Below, in pieces: positions 16,306 through 27,158 of a stretch of 64,000 bases of DNA. Every line of letters begins with the position of its first letter. Position 1 is the stretch's first letter. Location of the stretch: assembly GCF_008806755.1 (NCBI RefSeq), contig NZ_WAAU01000024.1, forward strand, positions 213,400-277,399, given 5' to 3'. The stretch comes from Tenacibaculum aiptasiae. Its GTDB lineage: Bacteria > Bacteroidota > Bacteroidia > Flavobacteriales > Flavobacteriaceae. Below the pieces are notes generated by a model. The model searched no databases, was not told the origin of the DNA, and saw only the letters and a list, made by a program, of their open reading frames with translations. The translations under genes and the position numbers were made by a program.

Positions 16306-18813
16306 TTAAAATGATGTTTTAAAACCAACTCGTATCCCAAAACCTGGGCTTACTGGTCCGTTTACATTTTTAAAATCTCCTCTCCAAATAAAATCAACAC
16401 GTAAGGGTCTCAAATTCCCATAACCTATATTTTCTATTCCAAAACCATATTCGAAATATGGTTTCCTATTTGGTGCTGCATATTTTATCGTTGATCTATT
16501 TATCTTTTTATTTTTATCGGAAATACTTCCATAAACTGCTCTAAAAGTCAGTAAACTTCTCAACCCTAATTTTTTAATTAAAGGAATACGGTTAAATATC
16601 AAACCATTAAAATGCTGTTCAAAATGACCTTCAATTGAACTATCTGCTACAAAATCATAATAATCTAACAAGGCAAATGTATTAGGTGTTAAGAAATAAG
16701 TTTGATTTGAAGGTACAGCTGTTAACACCGATAAAGGTGTTTTCCCGAATGTTTTTGCAGCTATAATAGTTGGGTCGAATACTCCAAATTTCCCTACTGG
16801 TATTGGATGATTATATAGAATTGATAACTTTTCATAATCTACATTACCTCCAAAAATTCCTTTATATGCCTTTTTATAATTTACTAGCAATTTGGGGTGC
16901 AACTTTGTTCCTAACTGTCTATCAACCCCAAAACCTTCTGTAATTCTTCCTGGTTGATAACTTAAATAAAAATCAGAATACACATCTTTGGTTACGTTTA
17001 TTGTTTTATTCTTTTTCTTATCAAAAAATGCCATAGAAAAACGTTTTGGATCTGCCGATGATATTTTTTCATGAGCCAACTTAATTCCCATGTTAAAGTT
17101 TTTAGCTATTTCTACATCAAATCGGAACATTTTCTTTTTCACTTTCGCTAAAAAATAATTATCTCCTCTTACAAAAACTGCTTTCGGACCTTTGTCTGGC
17201 TGTGGTATTAAATCTCTTTCATTAAATCTGGTAAACCCCATTTGTTCAACATCATCCATATAAGCTGCTCCAATAGTTATTCTTGGTTTTAATGAAACCA
17301 AATACCTACCCTCTAGACCATATTTAAACTTTTTATCTTTGAATCCATAAGCTCCATAACCTAATAACTTCATTCGGTCATTATTAGTCCTAAAGGTTCT
17401 AAAACCTAATCTTAACCTAATTCCCTCGACATCATTTCTTGCAGTTGTAGTAAATATATTTCCTAACTGAATTCCCGTAATAGGTGTAAAATAACCATCA
17501 GATAACGTATATATGGTACCCGTTATTTTTTTTACTTTACTACTAGATTTTACTTTATCTACAAGTTTAAATGTATTCTTTGCTGTTTCATCTTGCTTTA
17601 TGTTCCAGTAAGTATCAGACTTTTTAAATTGATTAGCTGAATTTTGAACTATTTTCACATCATAAAAAGCTGCCGATTTTTCTCTATCAAAAACATATTT
17701 TGAGAACTTTTCTTTTTTTACTAGATAAATACCTTTTTCCTTATTATTCTTTGTCAAAAAAGTGAATTCTCCCTTATATTTATTTGTTTTCGGCAAATAA
17801 ATACTATCGTTTTTTAATAAAAATGTTTTTTCTATTGATAAGTCTCTAACAAAATTCAGATTTACATCTTTTAAAATTTCCATATCAATAGAAGTTAAAG
17901 CAAAGCTTTTATCGGCAACTTTCATGTGACCTTTGAATACCAAATCTCCTTTTTGTCGAGGAAAAAAATGAATGGTATATTCTTTTCTATTATTTACAAT
18001 TGAACTATCTGATAATACATAATCATAACTTCCAAACCCTGTTGTAGAAATTGGACTAATAAAGGTTTTATCTAAAATAAATACATTATCATTATACACA
18101 TCTATCTCTTGAAAAATAGTAGCAGCTCTATCTACATATTTCCCTAGTTGATGTATTCCTATTTTTCGTTCTCCTTCAACATCTCTTCTTTCTTTGTGCA
18201 ATAAATTATTTCCATAAACTTTTTCACTTTTTTCTATAAACTCTACTGGCAAATAGTAGGTATCATTGTCATAGTTTTTTTGCACATTATCTTTTAAGTC
18301 CTGAAACTTTTTACGTAAAACTTTACGAACAAAAGCACTATCCATGTTTCCAAAACCTAGCTCTCTTGAATTGTACTGATCATATTGATACGATCTAACC
18401 AAGGAAAGTCCATTTTTTTTCTTCTTTTTCCAGATTTCTTTTAATATTCGATACGCTGGGTTTTCTTCTTTCTTAACTCTCTTTTTTGGTCGCTTAACGA
18501 TTACAACTTCTTCTAAAGTAGTATTATCTTCTTTTAATGTTACCTTCAACCCATTCATTATCCTATCTTTCAATTCAATTTCTTGAGTTTGAAAACCTAG
18601 AAAAACAATTGATATTACTGATTGCTTTTTAGCACTTTGTATATAAAACTCTCCTTTTTCATCACTTACTGTACCTATGGTAGTTCCTTTAAAAAAAACA
18701 TTTACATATGGTAAAGGTTCATTATTCTCATCTAAAATTTTACCACTAACTTTTGTCTGTGCACTCAATGTAGTGTATATGAAAATAAACACTACTACTA
18801 ACCTCATCTTCAT
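16306..18813 (-). CDS. DUF5686 outer-membrane protein with carboxypeptidase-like domain
   Basis: 835 aa. A signal peptide (to about LSAQ, residue 19) is followed by a CarboxypepD_reg-like beta-sandwich (about 20-95, KVSGKILDENNEPLPYVNVF). Then comes the DUF5686 region, whose repeated amphipathic strands in the last 350 residues suggest an outer-membrane barrel. The C-terminus ends RVGFKTSF with a terminal Phe, as for barrel proteins. Function is unknown. It is 7 bp downstream of the sterol desaturase gene, and a small secreted protein follows. Confidence 0.9.
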   Translation of the reverse strand: MKMRLVVVFIFIYTTLSAQTKVSGKILDENNEPLPYVNVFFKGTTIGTVSDEKGEFYIQSAKKQSVISIVFLGFQTQEIELKDRIMNGLKVTLKEDNTTLEEVVIVKRPKKRVKKEENPAYRILKEIWKKKKKNGLSLVRSYQYDQYNSRELGFGNMDSAFVRKVLRKKFQDLKDNVQKNYDNDTYYLPVEFIEKSEKVYGNNLLHKERRDVEGERKIGIHQLGKYVDRAATIFQEIDVYNDNVFILDKTFISPISTTGFGSYDYVLSDSSIVNNRKEYTIHFFPRQKGDLVFKGHMKVADKSFALTSIDMEILKDVNLNFVRDLSIEKTFLLKNDSIYLPKTNKYKGEFTFLTKNNKEKGIYLVKKEKFSKYVFDREKSAAFYDVKIVQNSANQFKKSDTYWNIKQDETAKNTFKLVDKVKSSSKVKKITGTIYTLSDGYFTPITGIQLGNIFTTTARNDVEGIRLRLGFRTFRTNNDRMKLLGYGAYGFKDKKFKYGLEGRYLVSLKPRITIGAAYMDDVEQMGFTRFNERDLIPQPDKGPKAVFVRGDNYFLAKVKKKMFRFDVEIAKNFNMGIKLAHEKISSADPKRFSMAFFDKKKNKTINVTKDVYSDFYLSYQPGRITEGFGVDRQLGTKLHPKLLVNYKKAYKGIFGGNVDYEKLSILYNHPIPVGKFGVFDPTIIAAKTFGKTPLSVLTAVPSNQTYFLTPNTFALLDYYDFVADSSIEGHFEQHFNGLIFNRIPLIKKLGLRSLLTFRAVYGSISDKNKKINRSTIKYAAPNRKPYFEYGFGIENIGYGNLRPLRVDFIWRGDFKNVNGPVSPGFGIRVGFKTSF

Positions 18814-18820
18814 CCTAAAA

Positions 18821-19669
18821 CTACTTTACCGTTTTTAACTTTACCTTTTTATAAATAGGATTAGTTGAATGCTCTCTATTTTCATCAAAAGGACGAGTAA
18901 TTAAATTTTTAAAATCTTTATTTTCATCTACATCCATATTGGTATCTATTCCATGTACAATGTCTGATTGTTTCATTTTACTGAATGTTGAAAACAATCG
19001 ATCCCAAATAGAAAATATATCTCCATAATTACTATCAGTTTGCGGTAATACATAATGATGGTGTATGTGATGTGTATTTGGTGTTACAAATAAAAGCGAT
19101 ACAATATTGTTTACCTTTTCTGGCAATTTTGCCTTTGAATGCGAAGTTAAATTGATAAAACTTTGAATAAATTGTTTGATTAATAAGAACTCTACTGGAA
19201 CTCCTAAAACGAAAACTATAGCTATTAAAAAACTTACTCTTACAGTAGTTTCTCCAGGATGCTCTCTAACTGTTGTTGAAATATCTACATCCATATCGCT
19301 ATGATGTATTTGATGAAACCTCCAAAAAAGTGGAACTCTATGCATCATTACATGGTACCAATAATCAAAAAAATCAATACATATAAAAGCTACAATAAAG
19401 TGTAATATTGAAAACTCTTCTAAAGGTAATTGGTATAGTAAACCCCATTTTTCTTTAACTGTCCAATTTGCTACCATAAATACTATGGTAGAAAGCCCAA
19501 TTTGAACCGGCAACACAAATATTATAAACTTTGCATTTAATAATGAATGAAGTGCTTTTTGTTTTATCTGCTGAGAGAATAGTACTAATTCTAATCCCCA
19601 AAAGAAAAAAATGATAAAAGCATAAACAATTAATTGTAAAACCAATGGGTTTTCATAAAATAGAGACAT
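18821..19669 (-). CDS. Sterol desaturase / fatty acid hydroxylase family membrane protein
   Basis: 282 aa integral membrane di-iron protein. Histidine boxes are visible: HVMMH, HQIHH (in WRFHQIHHSDMDVD) and HHIHHHY near residue 215. Several hydrophobic helices surround them. The family hydroxylates or desaturates lipids such as fatty acids, sterols or carotenoids; the substrate cannot be inferred here. It heads a likely operon with the DUF5686 and DUF6134-like genes, which hints at envelope lipid work. Confidence 0.92.
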   Translation of the reverse strand: MSLFYENPLVLQLIVYAFIIFFFWGLELVLFSQQIKQKALHSLLNAKFIIFVLPVQIGLSTIVFMVANWTVKEKWGLLYQLPLEEFSILHFIVAFICIDFFDYWYHVMMHRVPLFWRFHQIHHSDMDVDISTTVREHPGETTVRVSFLIAIVFVLGVPVEFLLIKQFIQSFINLTSHSKAKLPEKVNNIVSLLFVTPNTHHIHHHYVLPQTDSNYGDIFSIWDRLFSTFSKMKQSDIVHGIDTNMDVDENKDFKNLITRPFDENREHSTNPIYKKVKLKTVK

Positions 19670-19832
19670 AGTGGATTTTTTTTAAGTGACTATAACGTTA
19701 ATTTGGTTGGTTGATGGCTATAGTTATCCTATCCTACATCATACTTAAAACATAAACATGACGTAAGACTAATGATAATTTTACTCTAATTAATAGAGTT
19801 AAATATTAGATTTATTAAACTTTAAACAATAG

Positions 19833-20207
19833 TTATTTCTTCTGATAATGTAGGGTCAGAATTCCCTCTTCGGTGGCTATATCTAGCACCATTTTATTAG
19901 CGGTAAAGCCTTTTACTTTAAAAACAGCGTCATCTTCTCCTGCTTTTACAGTAATTGTTTTGGATTTATCATCAATAATAAAACTTCCGCTTACTTTTTC
20001 TCCTAAAAAACCTGTAAACTTATTAGGTTTTTGGTACTCTTGATAGGCTTCGGCAACTCCAAAAACTTCCATAGGACTTCCTTTTTGTCCCATTGCTTCT
20101 ACCTGCTTTAATTCCCATTTCCCAAAAATTTGTTTAGAAATCTCTTGACATTGTGCTGGAACGTGTCCCAACCAAAGTATAATTATGGTTACTATTATTT
20201 TCTTCAT
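19833..20207 (-). CDS. Small secreted lipocalin-like protein
   Basis: 124 aa. The signal peptide runs to about AQCQ (residue 21). The mature part begins IFGKWELKQVEAMGQKG and continues with short beta strands (FIIDDKSKTITV, MVLDIATEEGILTLHYQKK), a pattern seen in lipocalin-like domains of Bacteroidota. No family number assigned. It lies downstream of two tandem membrane-bound AraC-type regulators. Its upstream gap contains a 9-bp direct repeat. Confidence 0.75.
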   Translation of the reverse strand: MKKIIVTIIILWLGHVPAQCQEISKQIFGKWELKQVEAMGQKGSPMEVFGVAEAYQEYQKPNKFTGFLGEKVSGSFIIDDKSKTITVKAGEDDAVFKVKGFTANKMVLDIATEEGILTLHYQKK

Positions 20208-20269
20208 CGTGATTTGTTTTTAAAATTAGACATGTACTTCTAAAAAGTAACTTTATCCCTTCAATAAAT

Positions 20270-20305
20270 AACGTTACAATTACCTGTCAGCAAAGAAACG
20301 TTACA
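20270..20305. repeat. Direct repeat AACGTTACA upstream of the lipocalin-like gene
   Basis: Identical 9-mers at 20270-20278 and 20297-20305, period 27 bp, 63 and 90 bp before the ATG at 20207. AraC-type regulators often bind direct repeats, and such a regulator gene is next door. Confidence 0.6.
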
Positions 20306-20323
20306 CGATTAAAAAAATTCTTT

Positions 20324-21451
20324 TTAACAAGTCCTAGAACACGTATTCGGACTTCTTAACCTGTTTTTATACTCACTTGGAGTAACTCCCTCAACCTCTT
20401 TAAACACCTTGTAAAACGTTGATTTTGAAGAAAAACCAGCATCTTTCGCTAGTCCTAATATTGAATAATGCACAACTTTATCCGAGCTTATTAGTTTCTT
20501 GAATTCTTCTACTCTAAACTTATTAATAAAGCCATGAAAATTACTTTTTGCACATGAATTTATAAGTTCAGACAACTCTCTTTCCTTTATGAATAAAAAA
20601 CCTGAAAGTAGTTTTAAAGTTAAATCTGGATTAGTAAAATATTTCTCCTTTAGAATTTGTTCACAGCAGCGTTTAAACTTCTCTAAATTTACATCGTCTA
20701 CACTTTTGAGTTGTGAATTATTATTGTCTTGATTATCTGTCTCAGGAATTTCTACTAAGGCAACCGCTTCCGAAACATCATTAATGTAACCTATTTGTTG
20801 AAATCCATTATATCCAACCCAATACACCGCAAAGAATGTGAGCATGCTTAAAATTAATTCTAAGAATACCTCTAAATAACGGTTATCAAATACCATTATT
20901 AAAACACCTTCAAAAAGAATATAAAAATGTATTATTAAAGTAGTTATTACTATTGTTTTGACCCATGAAATACTTTTATCTTCTATATAAGAATAATAAC
21001 TTTTCAGTTTCTTTTTAAATCTGTTTAATACTCTAAAAGAAAAAAACAATAATGAAAAGTTTAACAACACAAATGCTAAGCCCTGAATAATTTCCTCTCC
21101 TTCAGAATCTGAAAAACCAATAATATTCATTAAAACTCCAGGTAAATAGAGTAGTAACCAAACATATGATATATTTTTCCTTGCCACAGTTAAAGCATAA
21201 AGAAATATAGAAGGCATGATAAAAAAATCGGTTTCTATCACTATTCTTATATTATCCGATAGTATTCCTAAATTCTCATCTTCAAAAAGATCTTCTATAA
21301 AACCCAATGATAAACTCAATACAAAAAGCGCTAAGTAAATATTTCCTTTTTGGTTTTTTATTTTTAGTGTAATAAAAAGAATTCCAATAGTTATACCCGA
21401 AAAGGCTGTTAACAAATCAAATAACAGTGATATAAGTTCAAAGTTCTTCAA
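20324..21451 (-). CDS. Membrane-anchored AraC-type transcriptional regulator (copy 1)
   Basis: 375 aa. The first about 225 residues contain six to seven hydrophobic helices (GITIGILFITLKIKNQKGNIYLALFVL and later). The C-terminus is a helix-turn-helix of the AraC type (YSILGLAKDAGFSSKSTFYKVFKEVEGVTPSEYKNR, about 330-365). An acidic linker joins them. Such proteins sense a signal in or across the inner membrane; the signal is unknown. It is a tandem paralogue of the next gene. The shortest C-terminal tail has two Cys (NTCSRTC). Confidence 0.9.
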   Translation of the reverse strand: MKNFELISLLFDLLTAFSGITIGILFITLKIKNQKGNIYLALFVLSLSLGFIEDLFEDENLGILSDNIRIVIETDFFIMPSIFLYALTVARKNISYVWLLLYLPGVLMNIIGFSDSEGEEIIQGLAFVLLNFSLLFFSFRVLNRFKKKLKSYYSYIEDKSISWVKTIVITTLIIHFYILFEGVLIMVFDNRYLEVFLELILSMLTFFAVYWVGYNGFQQIGYINDVSEAVALVEIPETDNQDNNNSQLKSVDDVNLEKFKRCCEQILKEKYFTNPDLTLKLLSGFLFIKERELSELINSCAKSNFHGFINKFRVEEFKKLISSDKVVHYSILGLAKDAGFSSKSTFYKVFKEVEGVTPSEYKNRLRSPNTCSRTC

Positions 21452-21631
21452 TGAAATTGATATTTTAAGTTATAAATCAGTCTACCCAACACTGATTCTT
21501 TGGTTACAAAAACGAGCTTTATCTAGTTTTTATTACTTCCAAGCTCTAAAACTTCTGCGCAACATACAAGACTTACTTTTAAAAAACTAGAAATTTCTAT
21601 TAAATTAGGAGAGTATTCAACCAAACAACTC

Positions 21632-22741
21632 TTAAACAAGCTTTTCAGAACACTTCAATTTACTCTTGTATTCACTAGGCGTCATTCCTTCTATTTGTTT
21701 GAATACTTTGTAGAAAGTTGATTTTGAAGAGAAGCCTGCATCTTTTGCTAGTCCTAAAATTGAATATTGCATTGCTTTATCAGATTCTATCAATCTTTTA
21801 AACTCTAGTACTCTTAGTTGGTTTATAAAGTGATGAAAATTCTTTTTTGCGCATACATTTATCAAATTAGATAATTCTCTCTCTTTTACAGTTAATAACT
21901 CTGATAAAAGTTTTACGGTTAAGTTAGGGTTTCTGTAATATTTCTCTTTTTCTATTTTAGTATAAAGCTCTTTAAACTTCAGAGTGTTAATCTCTTTGTT
22001 ATTCTTTACAGTTTCTTCTACTACTTCTTCTTTTTCCACTTCTACTTTAGCTATTTTATCAGAAACATCGTTTATATAGGCTACTTGCTGAAATCCATTA
22101 TAACCAATCCAATACACAATAAAAAAGGTAACTAAGCTTATGATAAATTCGATTTGTACTTCTACCAATTCACTGTCATCGTTTATCAATAAAATTCCAC
22201 TTAAAAACATAAAAATATGTAATCCAACTATGGTAAGCATAATTACTTTAATCCATGAAAGTGTTTTATTTTCTACATATGAATAATAATTTTCTAACTT
22301 CAATCTATATCTTTTCAAAAAGTAAAAAGCAATTACTAACAACGGGATATTCATAAAAAGAAACATCAGTTCATGTAAAACCTCTCCTAGCTCAGGGTCT
22401 TTAAAAGAAATCAAATTCAAAAAGATACCTGGTAAATACAAAAACAACCACCAAAAACCTCCTTTTTCTTTCGTAACAATTATAATGTAGATAAATAGCG
22501 ACGGAATAATAAATAAGTAACTATTAATTTCTATTGAAATATGATTAAAAACATTCGCTAATTCTTCGTCGTTAAGAAAGTCGCTTATTATATTAAATCC
22601 TAAAGCCCATAAAAACAATACTAAAAAAACATTTCCTTTTTGTTTTCTTATCTTCAAGGTTAAAAATAAAAAACCTATCATAATAGCTGAAAAAGATGCT
22701 AATAGATAACTAAATAATGATAACTGGTTTAAAATTTCCAT
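21632..22741 (-). CDS. Membrane-anchored AraC-type transcriptional regulator (copy 2)
   Basis: 369 aa, with the same architecture as copy 1: a multi-helix N-terminal membrane domain, linker rich in Glu/Val/Lys, and an AraC HTH (LGLAKDAGFSSKSTFYKVFKQIEGMTPSEYKSK). Matching blocks such as YWIGYNGFQQVAYINDVSDKIA show a tandem duplication. The two genes are separated by 180 bp, so each may have its own promoter. GTTACAAAAA occurs 46 bp before this ATG and 52 bp before the ATG of copy 1. Confidence 0.9.
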   Translation of the reverse strand: MEILNQLSLFSYLLASFSAIMIGFLFLTLKIRKQKGNVFLVLFLWALGFNIISDFLNDEELANVFNHISIEINSYLFIIPSLFIYIIIVTKEKGGFWWLFLYLPGIFLNLISFKDPELGEVLHELMFLFMNIPLLVIAFYFLKRYRLKLENYYSYVENKTLSWIKVIMLTIVGLHIFMFLSGILLINDDSELVEVQIEFIISLVTFFIVYWIGYNGFQQVAYINDVSDKIAKVEVEKEEVVEETVKNNKEINTLKFKELYTKIEKEKYYRNPNLTVKLLSELLTVKERELSNLINVCAKKNFHHFINQLRVLEFKRLIESDKAMQYSILGLAKDAGFSSKSTFYKVFKQIEGMTPSEYKSKLKCSEKLV

Positions 22742-22974
22742 TCAATTGCTTTTTTTCTTATAGTAAGTTGCTCTAACCTTGGTTTTGTTACAAAAAATTA
22801 CCTCTTACAATGAACAATACTTTTAAAAAGTATGCTCATTTTTAACTTTATATAAACTTTAACAATCATTTAGTTTAATTCCCTAATAACATTAACTTTT
22901 ATTATTCTTAGTAAATCCTTTTATTTTTTAATATTTCCGTAAATTGCGTACCCAAAATTTAAGTTAATTTACGA

Positions 22975-25900
22975 ATGGAACAAATAGCACCATATAAACC
23001 CAAACATAAAGTTAGAATTGTAACTGCTGCTTCATTATTTGATGGACACGATGCTGCCATAAATATTATGCGTAGAATTATACAATCTACTGGTGTAGAG
23101 GTAATTCATTTAGGTCATGATAGAAGTGTTGAAGAAGTTGTAAACTGTGCAATTCAAGAAGATGCAAATGCTATTGCAATGACATCTTATCAAGGAGGTC
23201 ATACAGAATACTTCAAATATATGTACGATTTACTTAAAGAAAGAGGTGCTGGCCATATCAAAATTTTTGGTGGCGGTGGAGGTGTAATTCTTCCAGAGGA
23301 AATTAAAGAACTAATGGATTATGGGATTACTCGTATATATTCTCCAGACGATGGACGTGAATTAGGTTTACAAGGAATGATTAATGATTTGGTAGAAACA
23401 TCTGATTTTGCCATTGGAGATAAATTAAATGGAGAAATAAACAACTTAGCCGATAAAGAAATTGGAAGCATTGCGCGTATTATTTCTTCAGCTGAAAACT
23501 TTCCTGAAGTAGCTAAAAAAACGTTAGAAGCTATTCATGAAAAAAATAAAAATTCAAAAACACCAGTTTTAGGAATTACTGGTACTGGTGGGGCTGGAAA
23601 ATCTTCTTTAGTAGACGAATTAGTACGTCGTTTTTTAATTGATTTTCCAAATAAAACAATTGGATTAATTTCTGTTGACCCATCAAAACGTAAAACAGGT
23701 GGTGCTTTATTAGGAGACCGTATTCGTATGAATGCTATTAATGATGAACGTGTATATATGCGTTCATTAGCTACACGTCAATCTAATTTAGCTTTATCTA
23801 AATATGTAAATGAAGCTGTTGAAGTTTTAAAAGCTGCTGAATTTGATTTAATCATTTTAGAAACTTCTGGTATTGGACAATCTGATACTGAAATTATTGA
23901 GCACTCAGATACTTCTTTATATGTAATGACTCCTGAATTTGGAGCTGCAACTCAGTTAGAAAAAATTGACATGCTTGATTTTGCTGATTTAGTTGCCATA
24001 AACAAATTTGACAAACGTGGTGCCTTAGATGCTATACGTGATGTTAAAAAGCAATATATGCGTAACAACAACTTATGGGATGTTCATATGGACGACATGC
24101 CTGTGTTTGGTACAATTGCTTCTCAATTTAACGATCCTGGTATGAATACCTTATATAAGCGTATTATGGATAAGTTAGTTGAAAAAACTGGTGCTGATTT
24201 AAAATCTAGCATGGAAATTACTAAGGAAATGTCTGAAAAGATATTTGTAATTCCACCTAGTAGAGTTCGTTATTTATCTGAAATATCAGAAAATAATAGA
24301 GCTTATGATAAAAAAGTTGATGTTCAAGTAACAGTTGCTCAAAAATTATATGGTATTCACCAAACAATTGAATCTATCATCAATACTTCTGTTGAAATTA
24401 TAAAAACAGGATTGAACGAAGATGAAATTTTAAAGCAAACTCAAAGTGACGAACAAGACTTTATCAAACTTTTAATAGCACAATTCGATAAAGTAAAATT
24501 AAATCTTGATCCACATAACTGGGAAATTATATTAAACTGGCAGGAAAAAGTTCAGAAATATAAAGACCCTATTTATACATTTAAAGTACGTGATAAGGAA
24601 ATAAAAATCGCAACTCATACTGAGTCGCTTTCTCATTCACAAATTCCTAAAGTAGCATTACCTAAATATCAAGCTTGGGGCGATTTATTACGTTGGAACT
24701 TACAAGAAAATGTTCCTGGTGAATTCCCATATGCTTCTGGATTATATCCTTTTAAAAGAACTGGAGAAGACCCAACAAGAATGTTTGCTGGAGAAGGTGG
24801 ACCAGAACGTACAAACAGACGTTTCCACTATGTAAGTTTAGGAATGCCTGCTAAACGTTTATCTACCGCTTTTGATTCTGTTACTTTATATGGAAACGAT
24901 CCTGGGCACAGACCAGATATTTATGGTAAAATTGGTAATGCTGGAGTTTCTATTTGCTGCTTAGATGATGCTAAAAAATTATATTCAGGTTTCGACTTAA
25001 GTCACGCAATGACATCTGTTTCGATGACTATTAATGGTCCAGCTCCTATGTTATTAGGTTTCTTTATGAATGCTGCAATCGATCAGAATTGTGAGAAATA
25101 CATCAAAGAAAATAAGTTAGAAAAACAAGTTGAAGCTAAGTTTAAAGAAGTTTATGACTCTAAAGGTTTAGAGAGACCAAAATACCAAGGTGATTTACCA
25201 GAAGGTAACGATGGTCTAGGACTTATGCTTTTAGGTTTAACTGGAGACATGGTTTTACCTGCTGATGTTTATGCTGAAATTAAAGCTGCAACATTAGCAC
25301 AAGTAAGAGGAACTGTTCAGGCAGATATTTTAAAAGAAGATCAAGCTCAAAACACTTGTATATTCTCTACTGAATTTGCCCTACGTTTGATGGGTGATGT
25401 TCAAGAATACTTTATTGAAAAACAAGTTCGTAATTTCTATTCAGTTTCTATTTCTGGATATCATATTGCAGAAGCTGGTGCAAACCCTATAACTCAATTA
25501 GCTTTAACTTTAGCTAACGGATTTACATATGTAGAATATTATTTATCTCGTGGAATGGATATTAATAAGTTTGGACCAAACTTATCATTCTTTTTCTCTA
25601 ATGGTATTGACCCTGAATATTCTGTAATTGGTCGTGTAGCTCGTAAAATTTGGGCAAAAGCATTAAAATATAAATATAATGCTAACCCAAGAGCTCAAAT
25701 GTTAAAGTATCATATTCAAACTTCTGGGCGTTCATTACATGCACAGGAAATTGATTTTAATGATATTCGTACTACCTTACAAGCTTTATACGCTATTTAC
25801 GATAACTGTAACTCTTTACATACAAATGCTTATGATGAGGCTATAACAACCCCTACAGAAGAATCGGTAAGAAGAGCTATGGCAATTCAGTTAATTATTA

Positions 25901-26406
25901 ATAAAGAATTAGGATTGGCTAAGAATGAAAATCCAATTCAAGGTTCTTTTATTATTGAAGAATTGACAGATTTAGTAGAAGCTGCTGTATTAGAAGAATT
26001 TGATAGAATTACCGAACGTGGTGGAGTTTTAGGAGCTATGGAAACAATGTACCAACGTTCTAAAATTCAAGAAGAAAGTTTGTATTACGAAACTTTAAAA
26101 CATACCGGTGAATTCCCAATTATTGGTGTAAATACTTTCTTAAGTTCTAAAGGATCTCCTACTGTACAACCAGCAGAAGTTATTCGTGCAACTGAGGAAG
26201 AAAAACAATTCCAAATTCAAACTAAAGAATTATTAAATAAGGCTAATGAAGAAAAAGTTCAAGAACAATTAGCTATTTTACAGGAAGCTGCTATTCAAAA
26301 CCAAAACTTATTTGATAAGTTAATGGAAGCTACTAAGTATTGTTCTTTAGGACAAATTACACAAGCTTTATTTAAAGTTGGTGGACAATATAGAAGAAAC
26401 ATGTAA
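22975..26406 (+). CDS. icmF: Fused isobutyryl-CoA mutase (IcmF)
   Basis: 1143 aa. It interconverts isobutyryl-CoA and n-butyryl-CoA with adenosylcobalamin. Domain order is the IcmF one: B12-binding (1-150, DGHDAA with His25 as lower axial ligand), MeaB-like G-protein chaperone (P-loop GTGGAGKS, 203-210), linker, and mutase barrel (from about 560). At the two specificity positions I read Phe593 ([12 protein letters not shown]) and Gln792 (DQAQNTCI). In the literature Phe/Gln marks isobutyryl-CoA mutase, while Tyr/Arg marks methylmalonyl-CoA mutase. Monocistronic, with a strong terminator. Confidence 0.95.
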   Translation: MEQIAPYKPKHKVRIVTAASLFDGHDAAINIMRRIIQSTGVEVIHLGHDRSVEEVVNCAIQEDANAIAMTSYQGGHTEYFKYMYDLLKERGAGHIKIFGGGGGVILPEEIKELMDYGITRIYSPDDGRELGLQGMINDLVETSDFAIGDKLNGEINNLADKEIGSIARIISSAENFPEVAKKTLEAIHEKNKNSKTPVLGITGTGGAGKSSLVDELVRRFLIDFPNKTIGLISVDPSKRKTGGALLGDRIRMNAINDERVYMRSLATRQSNLALSKYVNEAVEVLKAAEFDLIILETSGIGQSDTEIIEHSDTSLYVMTPEFGAATQLEKIDMLDFADLVAINKFDKRGALDAIRDVKKQYMRNNNLWDVHMDDMPVFGTIASQFNDPGMNTLYKRIMDKLVEKTGADLKSSMEITKEMSEKIFVIPPSRVRYLSEISENNRAYDKKVDVQVTVAQKLYGIHQTIESIINTSVEIIKTGLNEDEILKQTQSDEQDFIKLLIAQFDKVKLNLDPHNWEIILNWQEKVQKYKDPIYTFKVRDKEIKIATHTESLSHSQIPKVALPKYQAWGDLLRWNLQENVPGEFPYASGLYPFKRTGEDPTRMFAGEGGPERTNRRFHYVSLGMPAKRLSTAFDSVTLYGNDPGHRPDIYGKIGNAGVSICCLDDAKKLYSGFDLSHAMTSVSMTINGPAPMLLGFFMNAAIDQNCEKYIKENKLEKQVEAKFKEVYDSKGLERPKYQGDLPEGNDGLGLMLLGLTGDMVLPADVYAEIKAATLAQVRGTVQADILKEDQAQNTCIFSTEFALRLMGDVQEYFIEKQVRNFYSVSISGYHIAEAGANPITQLALTLANGFTYVEYYLSRGMDINKFGPNLSFFFSNGIDPEYSVIGRVARKIWAKALKYKYNANPRAQMLKYHIQTSGRSLHAQEIDFNDIRTTLQALYAIYDNCNSLHTNAYDEAITTPTEESVRRAMAIQLIINKELGLAKNENPIQGSFIIEELTDLVEAAVLEEFDRITERGGVLGAMETMYQRSKIQEESLYYETLKHTGEFPIIGVNTFLSSKGSPTVQPAEVIRATEEEKQFQIQTKELLNKANEEKVQEQLAILQEAAIQNQNLFDKLMEATKYCSLGQITQALFKVGGQYRRNM

Positions 26407-26430
26407 TATTCTAATATTTACAATAACAAC

Positions 26431-26462
26431 AAAAGCCTCACAAATTAATGTGAGGCTTTTTT
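26431..26462 (+). terminator. Intrinsic terminator after icmF
   Basis: AAAAGCCTCACA (26431-26442) pairs with TGTGAGGCTTTT (26449-26460), 6-nt loop, followed by a T-run. It is 25 bp past the stop. A second, weaker dyad with AAACAGCT/AGCTGTTT arms lies at about 26474-26520. Confidence 0.92.
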
Positions 26463-26615
26463 ATTTATGTTTAAAACAGCTTCCTATAACCACTGACAAT
26501 AAATGATTTATAGCTGTTTTTTATTTTTTTATAAAATTTATAGTCTTAAATGCAATAAATTAGAAAAACATCGTCTTTTAAAACGAAGACTCTTCATAAA
26601 AGGTTTTTAAATAAT

Positions 26616-27158
26616 TTGGAATCAGAGAATACAAAAAAGCTTAAGGATTTTTTTGGTAGAGAATATCTATCACTTAAAAGGTATATCAATACCCGAATAA
26701 GTGATACGATTAATCGAAATGCCGAAGATATTATTCAAGATGTAGCTTTAAAACTATTTGCTGGTGCTGACAGATATGGTCCTATAAATAACGTAGCTAG
26801 TTTTGTATATCGATCAATAAAAAATAAAATTATTGATACAATGAGGGCTCCTAAAAAATCTGACAAACTAGATTCTGATGAAAGCTTATTAAACCTTGTT
26901 GATGCATTTAATCAATCTGAGAATTATTACAATTCAGATCAAATGATATCAATTTTAAAACAGTGTATTGAACATTTAAAACCTGCTTATAAGGATATTA
27001 TTATCGCAGTAGATTTTGAAGGTTATACATATAAAGAAATATCAACTGAAACTGGAATTCCTATTGGAACACTAATGTCTAGAAGGCACAGAGCCATTGG
27101 AATTTTATATAAAAAAATAGAACAAGAAATACAAAAACATAAAATTATTGAATCATGA
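26616..27158 (+). CDS. ECF-type RNA polymerase sigma factor
   Basis: 180 aa. Region 2 (NAEDIIQDVALKLFAGADRYG, about residues 35-55) and region 4 (YKDIIIAVDFEGYTYKEIS followed by GTLMSRRHRAIGILYKKI) are clear. It directs RNA polymerase to a specific promoter set. I use TTG at 26616: no in-frame ATG or GTG lies in the short upstream stretch, and residues conserved in the family begin immediately. The stop overlaps the next ATG by 4 bp (ATGA), so it is translationally coupled to a membrane protein that may act as anti-sigma or sensor. Confidence 0.9.
   Translation: MESENTKKLKDFFGREYLSLKRYINTRISDTINRNAEDIIQDVALKLFAGADRYGPINNVASFVYRSIKNKIIDTMRAPKKSDKLDSDESLLNLVDAFNQSENYYNSDQMISILKQCIEHLKPAYKDIIIAVDFEGYTYKEISTETGIPIGTLMSRRHRAIGILYKKIEQEIQKHKIIES

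Noticed and set aside
26474..26520. Second long-loop dyad after icmF as a small RNA or second terminator
   Set aside because: The arms are short and the loop long; the first hairpin at 26431 explains termination, so I did not list it separately.
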